A DNA stretch of 64,000 bases from a bacterium M00.F.Ca.ET.205.01.1.1 (lineage in GTDB: Bacteria; Pseudomonadota; Alphaproteobacteria; Rhizobiales; Rhizobiaceae), in the NCBI GenBank assembly GCA_004791255.1, contig SRUQ01000006.1, positions 371,371 through 435,370 of the forward strand. The letters run 5' to 3'. Position 1 is the stretch's first letter, and every line of letters starts with the position of its first letter. The position numbers were made by a program, and so were the translations under genes. Below the pieces are notes generated by a model, which saw only the letters and a program-made list of their open reading frames with translations, did no database searches and was not told the origin of the DNA. Of the stretch, positions 25,762 through 34,714 are shown piece by piece.

Positions 25762-26283
25762 CTACGCCACCAAATGCCGGAACGCCGCCACCACGTCTTC
25801 ATAGACCTTGCGCTTGAACGGCACGATCAAATCGGGAAGATCCTGCATCGGCCGCCATGCCCATTTGTCGAACTCGGCGGTGTGGCCGCCCGGTGGCGGG
25901 TTGATCTGGATTTCGCTGCTCTCGCCATGAAAGCGGTAGGCAAACCATTTCTGCGTCTGGCCGCGATACCTGCCCTTGAAGGCGATGCCGACCAGATGGT
26001 CCGGCAGGTCGTAGTTGATCCAGTCCGGCGCCTCGGCAAGCAGCGAGACGCTGCGCATGCCGGTCTCCTCATAGAGTTCCCGCTCCGCCGCCTGCAACGG
26101 TTCCTCGCCCTTGTCGATACCGCCTTGCGGCATCTGCCAGAGCTGCGTCGTGCCGGCAAACTCGCTGTCGGGCTCGGCGATGCGGTGGCCGACCCAGACA
26201 GAGCCGCCGGGATTGAGGATCATCAGCCCGACACACGGCCGGTAAGGCAAGGTTTCACGGTCAACTTTGTTCGTCTTCACCAT
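25762..26283 (-). CDS. rppH: RNA pyrophosphohydrolase (Nudix)
   Basis: Removes pyrophosphate from 5'-triphosphorylated RNA to start decay. The 173-residue protein has the full Nudix box GGIDKGEEPLQAAERELYEETGM and the RppH-like start LPYRPCVGLMILNPGGSVWVGHR and QLWQMPQGGID. ATG 26283. It is the last gene of the conserved minus-strand cluster envC-ctpA-yibQ-rppH. Confidence 0.93.
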   Translation of the reverse strand: MVKTNKVDRETLPYRPCVGLMILNPGGSVWVGHRIAEPDSEFAGTTQLWQMPQGGIDKGEEPLQAAERELYEETGMRSVSLLAEAPDWINYDLPDHLVGIAFKGRYRGQTQKWFAYRFHGESSEIQINPPPGGHTAEFDKWAWRPMQDLPDLIVPFKRKVYEDVVAAFRHLVA

Positions 26284-26312
26284 CAGTCAGTTTTCCACCC
26301 GTTTTCCGATGG

Positions 26313-27503
26313 CTAACCCTTTTGCGGATCGATAGCCACCGCCGAAATCGGTACGATCTCGATGCCGCGCTTCTTGGCTTCCGCCACCCAGGACGTCACC
26401 GTGTCGATCGTCACGTCGAAGGCGGAGCCTATGCCGACGGCAGAGCCCTTGGCCCGCGCCGTCGCTTCCAGGCTGTCCAGCTTCTTCAGGATTTCGCCGC
26501 GGTCCTGCACGGCATCGATCGCCATGTCGCCGGCAATGAAAGGCACGCCGTCCTTGAGCGCCAGGTCCGGCGCCATGCTGCGCGCCGACGAGCCGTCGTC
26601 GACATAGGCGAGCCCGCGCTTGCCGAGTTCGGCCATGAACGGCTCCATGGCCGCCGCATCGGTGGAGAAGCGCGCGCCCATATAGTTCATGACCCCGGTG
26701 TAGTTGGTCGTCCGCGACAGGGCCCAGTGCAGGTTCTTGATGTTCTCGTCGGCGCTCGCCGCCACCGTCAGCGTGTTGCGGCCGGGGTTGACGTTGGGAA
26801 AGTCGAACGGTTCGAGCGGCACCTGCATGACGATCTCGTGGCCGCTCTGCCGCGCCGCCGTCATCCAGCGGCCGATGCTGTTGCCTTGCGGCGCGAAACC
26901 AAGCGTCACTTCCGGCGGCAGCCTGGCGATCGCCGCCTGGGTGCCAGTCTGCGACACGGCAAGCCCGCCGATGACGATCGCCACCCGCGCCCCGCGCGCC
27001 CCGGACCAGGGCCGCGCATAGACGTCGAACGGCCGCCTTCCGTCGGTGGCGCGGATCGGCAAGGGACCGGTGTCGCTGGCCTCGATCAGCGCCTTGTCGG
27101 GAATATGCGCGATCTTCAGGTTCTGGCCGAGCGTCGCAGGATCGTGGATGACGATCGCCCCCTTGGGCGGGACATCACCCTCTTCGCTCTGTACGTGGAT
27201 GATCTGTGGCCCGCCGCTCTTGGTCGACAAATCTTTTGCCGGCGTCTCGGGCTTCGGTGCTGCGACTGGGGCCAGGGCAGGCGGAGCTGGCTGCGCCGCC
27301 GCCGTCATTTGCGGCGTCGAGACGGTGACCTCTTGCGGCTTTCGAAATGGCTGCCCGCGCAGCGCGATGGCACCGGAAACGCCGACCACGGCCAGCACGA
27401 CCACGGTCGCCGCGATGACGCCGGCGTTGACCTTGCCGGCGGCACGCGGCGCCCGGACGCTCTGTCCGAGCGGGCGTTCGATGTCCTTGCCGATATCAGC
27501 CAA
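26313..27503 (-). CDS. Divergent polysaccharide deacetylase family protein (YibQ-like)
   Basis: A 396-residue protein with one N-terminal membrane segment (VIAATVVVLAVVGVSGAIAL), a long Pro/Ala-rich linker, then a divergent polysaccharide deacetylase domain (ARVAIVIGGLAVSQTGTQAAIARLPPEVTLGFAPQG, ending RGIEIVPISAVA). The family is usually found beside ctpA and envC, as here. TTG 27503 gives MADIGKDIERPLGQ, the usual family N-terminus; ATG 27551 and the further upstream start would add an unlikely leader. It is probably periplasmic and linked to envelope polysaccharide processing; the substrate is unknown. Confidence 0.8.
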   Translation of the reverse strand: MADIGKDIERPLGQSVRAPRAAGKVNAGVIAATVVVLAVVGVSGAIALRGQPFRKPQEVTVSTPQMTAAAQPAPPALAPVAAPKPETPAKDLSTKSGGPQIIHVQSEEGDVPPKGAIVIHDPATLGQNLKIAHIPDKALIEASDTGPLPIRATDGRRPFDVYARPWSGARGARVAIVIGGLAVSQTGTQAAIARLPPEVTLGFAPQGNSIGRWMTAARQSGHEIVMQVPLEPFDFPNVNPGRNTLTVAASADENIKNLHWALSRTTNYTGVMNYMGARFSTDAAAMEPFMAELGKRGLAYVDDGSSARSMAPDLALKDGVPFIAGDMAIDAVQDRGEILKKLDSLEATARAKGSAVGIGSAFDVTIDTVTSWVAEAKKRGIEIVPISAVAIDPQKG

Positions 27504-27674
27504 ACCTTGTCCCCGGTGCCATGGTTCCGAAGGCGGCCCTTCGAAAGACATGCGCGCGAATTCATCAAAACTGGCGCTTGCCCTGGCGCCGCATCCCCGA
27601 ATCAAACTGCCGGAACCTTTCGGTCCCGGCAGCATCGCATTGCTTGCGTCAGGCGGCCAGACCTGGCCGCGGGC

Positions 27675-29006
27675 CTACTGGTTGAGCACGGCCTTTTCCG
27701 GATTGGGCGGGAAGGACGGATCCGTTTTCTGACCGCGCAGCAGCTGCTCGGCATAGATGAGCTGCAGATCGTCCTTCGGATCCGGCGGCACATAGGCTGC
27801 CGAGCCCGAACCGGTCGAGCTCTCGTCGGCACCCTTGATATGGCCCTTGAGGTCGGATTCACCGCGCGTCAGGTCCCTGCCCTGCAGTTCGGGCGGCAGC
27901 GGCTGGTCGACTTTGATGTCGGGCGTGATGCCCTTGCCCTGGATCGACTTGCCGGACGGCGTGTAATAGAGCGCCGTCGTCAGCCTGAGCGCACCGTTCT
28001 CGCCGAGCGGGATGATGGTCTGCACCGAACCCTTGCCGAAGGACTGCGTGCCGACCACCGTGACGCGGCGCAGATCCTGCAGCGCGCCGGCGACGATTTC
28101 GGAAGCGCTGGCCGAGCCGCCATTGACGAGCACGATGATCGGCTTGCCGTTGACGTCGTCGACCTGCTTGGGCTTGGCGTCGAAACGGGTGACGTCCTTG
28201 GGATCGCGGCCGCGGGTCGAGACGATCTCGCCGCGCTTGAGGAACGCATCCGACACGCTCACCGCCTGGTCGAGCAGGCCGCCCGGATTGAGGCGCAGGT
28301 CGAGCACATAGCCCTTGAGCTTGTCGTCCGGCACCTGCTTCTTGATGGTGTCGATGGCGTTCTCGAGGTCGTCATAGGTCTTTTCGGTGAAGGAGGTGAT
28401 CTTCATGTAGCCGATGTCGTTCTCGACCCGGAACTTGACCGCCTTGACCTTGATGATGTCGCGCACGACAGTCAGTTCGATCGGCTTGTCGGCGCCCTGG
28501 CGCAGAATGGTGAGCTTGATCGGCGTATTGACCAGGCCGCGCATCTTGTCGACAGCGTCGTTGAGCGTCAGGCCGCGAACCTCCTGGCCGTCGATCTTGG
28601 CAATGTAGTCGCCGGCCAGAACGCCCGCCTTGGCGGCCGGCGTGTCGTCGATGGGCGTGATCACCTTGACCAGGTCGTTCTCCATGGTGACCTCGATGCC
28701 GAGGCCGCCGAACTCGCCCTTGGTCTGGACGCGCATGTCCTGCGCCTGTTCGGCATTCATGTAGGAGGAGTGCGGGTCGAGCGAGGCGAGCATGCCGTTG
28801 ATGGCGTTCTCGACCAGCGACTTGTCGTCGGGCGGCGTCACATACTGCGCCCGCACCCGCTCGAAGATGTCGCCGAAGATCGCCAGTTGCTTGTAGGTCT
28901 CCGACCCCGCAGCGTTCGCCGCCGAGCCGGGCGCGCCATAGACGAGGCTCATGGCGGATGCGCCCATCAGCGCACCGGCAAACAGAAGCGACAGTTTCCG
29001 CATCAT
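27675..29006 (-). CDS. ctpA: Carboxyl-terminal processing protease (S41)
   Basis: Periplasmic serine protease that trims C-termini of envelope proteins. The 443-residue protein has an N-terminal signal (MMRKLSLLFAGALMGASAMSLVYG), a PDZ domain (GLGIEVTMENDLVKVITPIDDTPAAKAGVLAGDYI), and the S41 core with the nucleophile in NGGSASASEIVAGAL and the lysine in GTQSFGKGSVQT. ATG 29006 has AGGA upstream; the longer reading lies in envC. It starts one base after the envC stop, so the two are tightly coupled, matching the known link of Ctp proteases with LytM-type hydrolase regulation. Confidence 0.93.
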   Translation of the reverse strand: MMRKLSLLFAGALMGASAMSLVYGAPGSAANAAGSETYKQLAIFGDIFERVRAQYVTPPDDKSLVENAINGMLASLDPHSSYMNAEQAQDMRVQTKGEFGGLGIEVTMENDLVKVITPIDDTPAAKAGVLAGDYIAKIDGQEVRGLTLNDAVDKMRGLVNTPIKLTILRQGADKPIELTVVRDIIKVKAVKFRVENDIGYMKITSFTEKTYDDLENAIDTIKKQVPDDKLKGYVLDLRLNPGGLLDQAVSVSDAFLKRGEIVSTRGRDPKDVTRFDAKPKQVDDVNGKPIIVLVNGGSASASEIVAGALQDLRRVTVVGTQSFGKGSVQTIIPLGENGALRLTTALYYTPSGKSIQGKGITPDIKVDQPLPPELQGRDLTRGESDLKGHIKGADESSTGSGSAAYVPPDPKDDLQLIYAEQLLRGQKTDPSFPPNPEKAVLNQ

Positions 29007-29007
29007 T

Positions 29008-30342
29008 TCACGTCCTTCCAGAAAAACGGTCCGACCACCATGGGGCCGGATCGACGGGTTTTCCATCCTTGCGGAACTCGACATAGAGTTCCGGCGTGGC
29101 ATTTCCATTCTTCGAAGCCGAGGTGCTCGCCACCCGGGCTTCTCCCATCGCACCGACCGGCTCTCCTGCGAGAACTGACTGGCCAGTCGCGACGCTGATT
29201 CTGCTCATCCCCGCCAGGACGACATGATAGCCGTCGCCTGCGTCGAGGATCAAGAGTTGACCATAGGAGCGAAACGGCCCCGCATAAAGCACATTCCCAT
29301 CCGCCGGCGCGGTGACGATGGCTCCTGATTGTGTCGCAACCATGTCACCTAGCATCAACGCGCCGTTACCGTCATTGGCGCCGAAGCGGCGTTTGATGCG
29401 GCCGGTGACCGGCAGCGCGATCTGCCCCTGCAATGCCGAAAAAGGCGCTGCCGCGGTGAGCTGGTTGCCTTCGGGAACCGGCAGTGAGGCCGTCTGGTCA
29501 CCGCTGGGCGCTGTGCCATCGGGCTCGCCGGCATCGGCTGCCTTTGCGGCATCCGCGGCCTTGCGCGCCTTGTCGGCCTGCGCTTCAAGCGATGCGATCA
29601 GCTCTTTCAGGCTGCTGGCCTTGGCCGCCAGCGCTTCGGATTTCTGTTGTTCGGCCGCCATTTGCGCCTGCGTGTCGGCCGCGAGTTTCTGCTTGGCTTC
29701 CAGGAGCATGCCGAGCCGTTTCTTTTCGGCCGTCTGCTCGCCGACCGCCGTCGTCAGCCGCGCTCGTTCCGCCTCGATCGAGGCCGTCACCCGGGTCTGC
29801 TCCTTGAGGTCGGCCAGCAGCCTGTCGGTCTGCTGGCGCAACTCCGGCACCACGGCGCCAAGCAGGATGGCGCTGCGCACCGACGACAACGCGTCTTCCG
29901 GCTTGACCAGGATCGCCGGCGGCGGATTGAGCCCCATGCGCTGCAAGGCGCCCAGCACTTCGGCCAGCACGTCGCGCCGCGCCGCGAGCGAGGCGCGAAT
30001 CTTCTGCTCTTCGCCCTTCAAACCCTCCAGCTTGGCACCGATATCCTCGATGTCCTGGCCGAGCTTCTGCTCGGTCATGGCCGACTGGATCAGCGCGGCG
30101 GTGATCGAGGCGTGGTCCTTCTTGACCGTGGCGATATCGGCGGCAAGCTTGGCCAGCCGCTCCGACGAAAGCGTTATCTCCTTGGAAACCTGCTCATATT
30201 CGGCGCGGCTCTGGTCCGGATCGGGCGCCATGTCGAGCGTGTTCTCGGCCCGCGCGGCATGGAACGACAGGACGATCGCCGCCGCCGCGATGCCGCAGCG
30301 CCCGCGCCATATGCCCGTTATCGATTTCCAGCCTTCAGACAT
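29008..30342 (-). CDS. envC: EnvC-like murein hydrolase activator (degenerate LytM)
   Basis: Periplasmic coiled-coil protein expected to activate cell-separation amidases. The 444-residue protein has a signal peptide (cleavage near residue 32), a long coiled coil (about residues 45-260), and a C-terminal M23/LytM domain. In that domain the metal-binding residues are missing: the usual HxGxD is GDMVAT and the HxH position is LAGMSR. So it is an activator rather than a peptidase, as in EnvC. ATG 30342. It is followed directly by ctpA. Confidence 0.88.
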   Translation of the reverse strand: MSEGWKSITGIWRGRCGIAAAAIVLSFHAARAENTLDMAPDPDQSRAEYEQVSKEITLSSERLAKLAADIATVKKDHASITAALIQSAMTEQKLGQDIEDIGAKLEGLKGEEQKIRASLAARRDVLAEVLGALQRMGLNPPPAILVKPEDALSSVRSAILLGAVVPELRQQTDRLLADLKEQTRVTASIEAERARLTTAVGEQTAEKKRLGMLLEAKQKLAADTQAQMAAEQQKSEALAAKASSLKELIASLEAQADKARKAADAAKAADAGEPDGTAPSGDQTASLPVPEGNQLTAAAPFSALQGQIALPVTGRIKRRFGANDGNGALMLGDMVATQSGAIVTAPADGNVLYAGPFRSYGQLLILDAGDGYHVVLAGMSRISVATGQSVLAGEPVGAMGEARVASTSASKNGNATPELYVEFRKDGKPVDPAPWWSDRFSGRT

Positions 30343-30528
30343 GCACGATGGACTCTATCCGCGGCTTCGTTAACGAATCATCAACCATATTAATGCGCTT
30401 CGCCCAAAGCCGTTTGGCGCTTTTGAACAGCGGCACGCACAAACGCAACAGGTGCAAGCGCTGGAATGCCCGCCCGGCATGCGATCTTGCGCGGCATTGG
30501 GGCGGAATTCAGTGCCGACCGGCTGTTT

Positions 30529-31011
30529 TCAGGATCGGTGATAAGGATGGCCGGACAGGATCGTAGCCGCCCTGTAGAGCTGCTCGCCCAGCATCACGCG
30601 CACCAGCTGATGCGGCCAGGTCAGGGCGCCGAAAGACAGCACCAGTTCGGCCTGGTCTCGCAACGCCTGGTCGTGACCGTCGGCACCGCCGATGGCCAGG
30701 ACCATTGCCTTGCGGCCGGCATCCCGCAACTGGCCGATACGGCCGGCGAAATCTTCGGAGGAAAGGCTCTTGCCGCGCTCGTCGAGCAGGATAAGGGCCG
30801 TGCCTGGCTGCAGCTGCGCCTGCAGCCGCGCGCCTTCGTCGCGCCGGCGCTCATTGGCATTCGCGGCGCGGCCCTCGGCGATCTCGACGATGCCGGCGAA
30901 TTCCAGCCCAACCGCCGGGCCGCTCTTGGCGAAGCGCTCGAAATATCGGTCGGCGAGTTCCCTCTCGGGGCCGGCTTTCATCCGGCCCACGGCATGAACT
31001 GATATCTTCAT
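30529..31011 (-). CDS. rlmH: 23S rRNA (pseudouridine-1915-N3)-methyltransferase RlmH
   Basis: SPOUT methyltransferase acting on 23S rRNA helix 69 in the assembled ribosome. The 160-residue protein starts MKISVHAVGRMKAGPERELADRYFERF and has the C-terminal SAM-binding knot (VLAIGGADGHDQ, LSFGALTWPHQLVRVMLGEQLYRAATI, ending HPYHR), all diagnostic. ATG 31011. It follows rsfS on the same strand, a widely conserved pairing. Confidence 0.95.
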   Translation of the reverse strand: MKISVHAVGRMKAGPERELADRYFERFAKSGPAVGLEFAGIVEIAEGRAANANERRRDEGARLQAQLQPGTALILLDERGKSLSSEDFAGRIGQLRDAGRKAMVLAIGGADGHDQALRDQAELVLSFGALTWPHQLVRVMLGEQLYRAATILSGHPYHRS

Positions 31012-31073
31012 CCCTGCCTCGGCAAGCTTTCAATCCATGTCGCACCCAGGACGGTTACGACACGGGACGAAGC

Positions 31074-31451
31074 TCAGTGCAAGGTCTCTTCCTCGAGGTC
31101 CGGCGCCTGCCACATCTTTTCGAGATTGTAGAATTCGCGGACTTCGGGGCGGAAGACATGGACGATGATGTCGCCCGAATCGATCAGGACCCAGTCGGCG
31201 CCGGACAGCCCCTCAACGCGCGCCGTGCCGAGGCCGGCATCCTTGAGCGCCTTGAGGAGGTGGTCGGCGACAGCCGAGACATGCCGGTGCGATCGGCCCG
31301 ACGCAACGACCATATAGTCGCCGAGGCTCGATTTTCCCTGGATGTCGATGGAGACGATGTTTTCGGCCTTGGAGTCTTCCAGACTGGCAAGGACTGTCTT
31401 GATGGCGCGGGACACGGCGTCGTTTACGCTGATCCCGGCCGGCGAAGGCAT
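31074..31451 (-). CDS. rsfS: Ribosomal silencing factor RsfS
   Basis: Binds ribosomal protein L14 and blocks subunit joining when nutrients are scarce. The protein from ATG 31451 is 125 residues, with SRAIKTVLASLEDSKAENIVSIDIQGKSSLGDYMVVASGRSHRHV and GADWVLIDSGDIIVHVFRPEVREFYNLEKMW typical of the family. AAGG lies 8 bases before this ATG. An earlier in-frame start at 31541 would add 30 residues. It is upstream of rlmH. Confidence 0.92.
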   Translation of the reverse strand: MPSPAGISVNDAVSRAIKTVLASLEDSKAENIVSIDIQGKSSLGDYMVVASGRSHRHVSAVADHLLKALKDAGLGTARVEGLSGADWVLIDSGDIIVHVFRPEVREFYNLEKMWQAPDLEEETLH

Positions 31452-31693
31452 GATGTCGGCCTTCTTCCGCAGTGCTGTTCTCAGTGTATTTCCTTTCGCA
31501 GCAAGAACAACCAAATCACCCCCAAAAGCAGGTGACACCACTTAGATAGGCAGAGTTCCCTGACAGTTTCAAGACGCATGGCTGCCTGCGCGCAAACGGA
31601 TGGTGCACTGTTCGGTTCCCTGCCGGCGGCAAAAGATCGGAACCCAGGCGCGCCGCATGGGTTATCGGCTCATCGACCAACCGGAATCCCGTC

Positions 31694-32545
31694 ATGCCCA
31701 TCGAACCGCAAAACGCTCTCCTCAGCGTCCAGACAGCCATTGCGCAACTGAGCACGCTGATCGTTTCCTACTCATTCTCGGCCATAGGCGCGGTGATTCT
31801 GCTCGTCGTCGGCTATATCATTGCCGGCCTGCTCGAGCGCTCGATCTTCGTCGGGCTTGGCCATATCCACGGCTTCGACGCGACGCTTCGCCATTTCTTC
31901 TCCAAGATCGTCCGCTACGCCGTGCTGGTCCTCGTCGTTATCATGGTGCTGGGCCAGTTCGGCGTGCAGACGGCATCGATCATCGCCGCCATCGGCGCCA
32001 TCGGGCTGGCGATCGGCCTCGCCTTGCAAGGCACACTGCAAAACATCGCCGCCGGCATCATGCTTCTGGCGCTGCGGCCATTCCGGATCGGCGAATCGGT
32101 CGAAGTCGGCTCCATATCCGGCTCGATCGAGGAGATCGGCCTGTTCGCCACGAAGCTGCGCACCGCCGACGGCGTCTACATCCTGGCCCCCAATTCAACG
32201 CTGTGGAACCAGCCGGTGCGCAATTTCTCGCGCAACGGCATCCGTCGCGGCGACATCACGCTCGGCATCGGCTCCTGGAACGACATCGACCTCGCCCAGA
32301 AGACGCTGCTTGCCATTGCCGGTGCCGAGAAGCGCATCCGCCGCGAACCGGCGCCGATCGCCTTCGTGGCGAACCTCGGCGAGACCATGGTTTCGCTCAC
32401 CTTGCGCTATTGGACCTCGGCGGCCGACCATTTCGCCACCCAGATCGACATGACCAAACGCGCCAAGCAGGCCTTTGACAGCGAGGGCATATCGATCCCG
32501 CTGCCGCCACCGGAAGCGCCATCGCCAGAGGCCCGCAGGCAATAA
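31694..32545 (+). CDS. MscS-family mechanosensitive channel
   Basis: Inner-membrane channel that opens on turgor rise. The 283-residue protein has three predicted membrane segments in its first 125 residues, the pore helix QTASIIAAIGAIGLAIGLALQGTLQNIAAGIMLL (glycine/alanine rich as in MscS), and the beta domain PFRIGESVEVGSISGSIEEIGLFATKLRTADGVYILAPNS. It is the only plus-strand gene between rsfS and obgE, inserted into the otherwise minus-strand conserved cluster. Confidence 0.93.
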   Translation: MPIEPQNALLSVQTAIAQLSTLIVSYSFSAIGAVILLVVGYIIAGLLERSIFVGLGHIHGFDATLRHFFSKIVRYAVLVLVVIMVLGQFGVQTASIIAAIGAIGLAIGLALQGTLQNIAAGIMLLALRPFRIGESVEVGSISGSIEEIGLFATKLRTADGVYILAPNSTLWNQPVRNFSRNGIRRGDITLGIGSWNDIDLAQKTLLAIAGAEKRIRREPAPIAFVANLGETMVSLTLRYWTSAADHFATQIDMTKRAKQAFDSEGISIPLPPPEAPSPEARRQ

Positions 32546-32580
32546 CCCAATTCAGGGATCACGCCGCGCCGCGGTCCTGA

Positions 32581-33873
32581 TCAGTCCTTGGCCCGGCCCG
32601 TTGGCTCGTCCGGGGCGAAGGCGAGTTCGACCGGCAGCGGCGTCTGCGCCGACATCGGCGCGAAACTGCCTGTGGCGGTTGCCGGAACCGGCCGTGCCGC
32701 CATCACCCGCCACAGCACGAACAGGCAGAATGCCGAAGCGATGACGATGCCGACATAGATGAAGGTCGCCGTGCCGAAAATTGCGGAGAGGGCCGTGACG
32801 ATGCCCGGCACCACGAAGCCGGCCAGCGACCAGGCAAACAGCATCGAACTCGACAGGGCAAGCAGTTCATCCTTCCTGGCGCGGTCGGCGGCATGCGCGC
32901 TGGACAGTGCATAGATCGATTCCGCCGCCCCGTCCCAGACCAGGTAGATCACCACCAGGACCATCAGCGCACCGCCGTCGAACACGATCGCCAGCACGCT
33001 GGCGACGACCGCCAGCGCCGCGGCGCCGGCAAGCACGTAGCGTCGGTCGGTGCGGTCCGAAATCCAGCCGAGCGGGATCTGCAGGATCAGCGTGCCGACC
33101 GGCATTGCCGACAACAGCAGCGCGACGTCGGCCTGGCTGTAGCCCTTGGCGGTGGCGTGGATAGGCGCGAAGCCGGAAACGATCATCGACAGGCCGCCGA
33201 CGGCCAGCATGCCGGCAACGCCGACCGGCGAAATCCGCCAGGCTTGCCGCAGCGCGACCGAAGCCGCCTGCGGCGCCGGCGGCTGGGCAAGCCGCGTCAT
33301 GCCGACCGGCAGGATCGACAGAGCGGTGAAGGCAATGCCGATAAGCGACGCGGCGGCGGTGTGGATATCGATGATCGCAAGCGTCGCATAGCCGACGCCC
33401 AGGCCGCCGATATAGGCGACATAGAACACCGCCATCACCCGGCCGCGTATGGCATTGGGCAGCGCATCGTTGAGCCAGCTCTGCGCGACGATGAACAGGC
33501 CGCATATGGCAAAGCCATAGAGGGCGCGCGCCGCGATCCACAGCACCGGATGCGGCCCGGCGCCGATCGCGGCATTGGAAAGCGCAATCAGAGCCGACAG
33601 CACCATGAAGGCGCGGGCATGTCCGACCCTGCGCACCAGCGGTCCGGTGAGGATGCAGCCGGCGAGGCCGCCGGCCGAAAGCCCGGTGACGATCAGCCCG
33701 GCCCAGGTCGGATCGAAGCCTTCGACGCCGAGCCGGACCGGAATATAGGCAAACATCAACCCGTTGCCGATGGCGATCAGCGCCATCGACACGATGATGC
33801 TGGCAATCGCGATCAACGGCGCCGGTTGCGTGGCCTGTCGCGAATCTTTCGTGGTGCGGTTCTTCTCGATCAT
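32581..33873 (-). CDS. Major facilitator superfamily transporter
   Basis: A 430-residue membrane protein with about 12 hydrophobic segments (start PLIAIASIIVSMALIAIGNGLMFAYIPVRL). The loop motif WISDRTDRRYVLAGAAALAV between two halves is the MFS signature. ATG 33873 is the best start although its ribosome site is weak; a TTG ten codons upstream is possible. The substrate is not evident. It resembles the YcaD/sugar-drug efflux style of MFS proteins, but this is a weak guess. It lies between rsfS and nadD. Confidence 0.85.
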   Translation of the reverse strand: MIEKNRTTKDSRQATQPAPLIAIASIIVSMALIAIGNGLMFAYIPVRLGVEGFDPTWAGLIVTGLSAGGLAGCILTGPLVRRVGHARAFMVLSALIALSNAAIGAGPHPVLWIAARALYGFAICGLFIVAQSWLNDALPNAIRGRVMAVFYVAYIGGLGVGYATLAIIDIHTAAASLIGIAFTALSILPVGMTRLAQPPAPQAASVALRQAWRISPVGVAGMLAVGGLSMIVSGFAPIHATAKGYSQADVALLLSAMPVGTLILQIPLGWISDRTDRRYVLAGAAALAVVASVLAIVFDGGALMVLVVIYLVWDGAAESIYALSSAHAADRARKDELLALSSSMLFAWSLAGFVVPGIVTALSAIFGTATFIYVGIVIASAFCLFVLWRVMAARPVPATATGSFAPMSAQTPLPVELAFAPDEPTGRAKD

Positions 33874-33935
33874 GCTTGCGCAGCTTCGCTTACCAGAGGC
33901 CAAAAAGCCGCCGTAAAAGCGACATCGCGCGCCTT

Positions 33936-33958
33936 CCTTCTCCCCTGGCGGGAGAAGG
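33936..33958. repeat. Short palindromic element downstream of nadD
   Basis: CCTTCTCCC and GGGAGAAGG form a perfect 9-bp stem around CTGGC, 6 bases past the nadD stop. It resembles half of a rhizobial dispersed palindromic repeat and may also act as a transcription end. Confidence 0.5.
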
Positions 33959-33963
33959 GATAT

Positions 33964-34551
33964 TCAGCCCTTCGCGGCCTTGCGCAGCGCGGTCGAGGAC
34001 AGCGACGAACGCGGGCCGTGGATGAAGGTCCAAGCCGGCGCCTTGGTGCGGGCAAGCCTTGGGGCATCGCCCTCGTCGACGCGGGCATAGTCGAAGGTCT
34101 TGGCGACGACCGACGACAGAAACGACAGCGTCGAGCCGGGCCGGTCGATGACGGCGATCGGGAAGGTCATGACGATCTGGCGCCAGCGTTGCCAGCGATG
34201 GAAGTCGCGCAGCGAATCCGCGCCCATGATCCAGACGAAGTCGACGCCGGGATTGCGCGCCTTGACCAGCGCCAGCGCGTCGGCGGTAAAACGCACATGA
34301 TGCGCCGCCTCGAAGGCCGTGACCTTGATCTTGGGGTTTTTGGCGACCTGTTCGGACAGTTGCAGCCGCTCTGCCAAAGGCGCCAGCTCGCGCGTGCTCT
34401 TCAGCGGATTGCCGGGAGTGACCATCCACCACAACTGGTCGAGCGCCAGGCGCCTGAGCGCGATCTCGGCGACCAGCGCATGGCCGGCATGCGGTGGATT
34501 GAACGACCCGCCGAACAGCCCGACGGCCAGCCCCTTCTCGGCATGCGGCAT
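33964..34551 (-). CDS. nadD: Nicotinate-nucleotide adenylyltransferase
   Basis: Adenylates nicotinate mononucleotide in NAD synthesis. The 195-residue protein has the nucleotidyltransferase motif GLFGGSFNPPHAGHALVAEIAL, PLKSTRELAPLAERL, FVWIMGADSLRDFHRW and ends with SSLSSTALRKAAKG, the ISSTxxR motif, shortly after which the chain stops as in other rhizobial NadD proteins. ATG 34551. It lies downstream of proA, separated by a 128-base inverted-repeat element. Confidence 0.93.
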   Translation of the reverse strand: MPHAEKGLAVGLFGGSFNPPHAGHALVAEIALRRLALDQLWWMVTPGNPLKSTRELAPLAERLQLSEQVAKNPKIKVTAFEAAHHVRFTADALALVKARNPGVDFVWIMGADSLRDFHRWQRWRQIVMTFPIAVIDRPGSTLSFLSSVVAKTFDYARVDEGDAPRLARTKAPAWTFIHGPRSSLSSTALRKAAKG

Positions 34552-34578
34552 GGTGAGATAGCGCGAGGGGACGGCGAA

Positions 34579-34706
34579 CTTACCCTCCCCCTCGTGGGGA
34601 GGGTCGATCCGCGAAGCGGAGCGGGGTGGGGGTATCGTGGAATTCAGCGTCGTCCCCCCACCCGGCTCGCTACGCTCGCCACCCTCCCCACCGGGGGGAG
34701 GGTAAG
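34579..34706. repeat. MITE-like inverted-repeat element between proA and nadD
   Basis: 128 bases bounded by perfect 12-bp terminal inverted repeats (CTTACCCTCCCC and GGGGAGGGTAAG). Each end forms a hairpin (CCCTCCCCCTCGTGGGGAGGG and CCCTCCCCACCGGGGGGAGGG), and the inner part has further related arms (GCGAAGCGGAGCGGGGTGGGG versus the CCCCACCCGGCTCGC side). This is typical of small dispersed palindromic elements of rhizobia. It stands between two genes of one operon, so it is transcribed. Confidence 0.8.
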
Positions 34707-34714
34707 ATCAGTGC

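Noticed and set aside
26322..29198. 958-codon open frame on the plus strand
   Set aside because: Antisense across rppH-side gap, the YibQ-like gene and ctpA; no motif, no start context, crosses three real genes.
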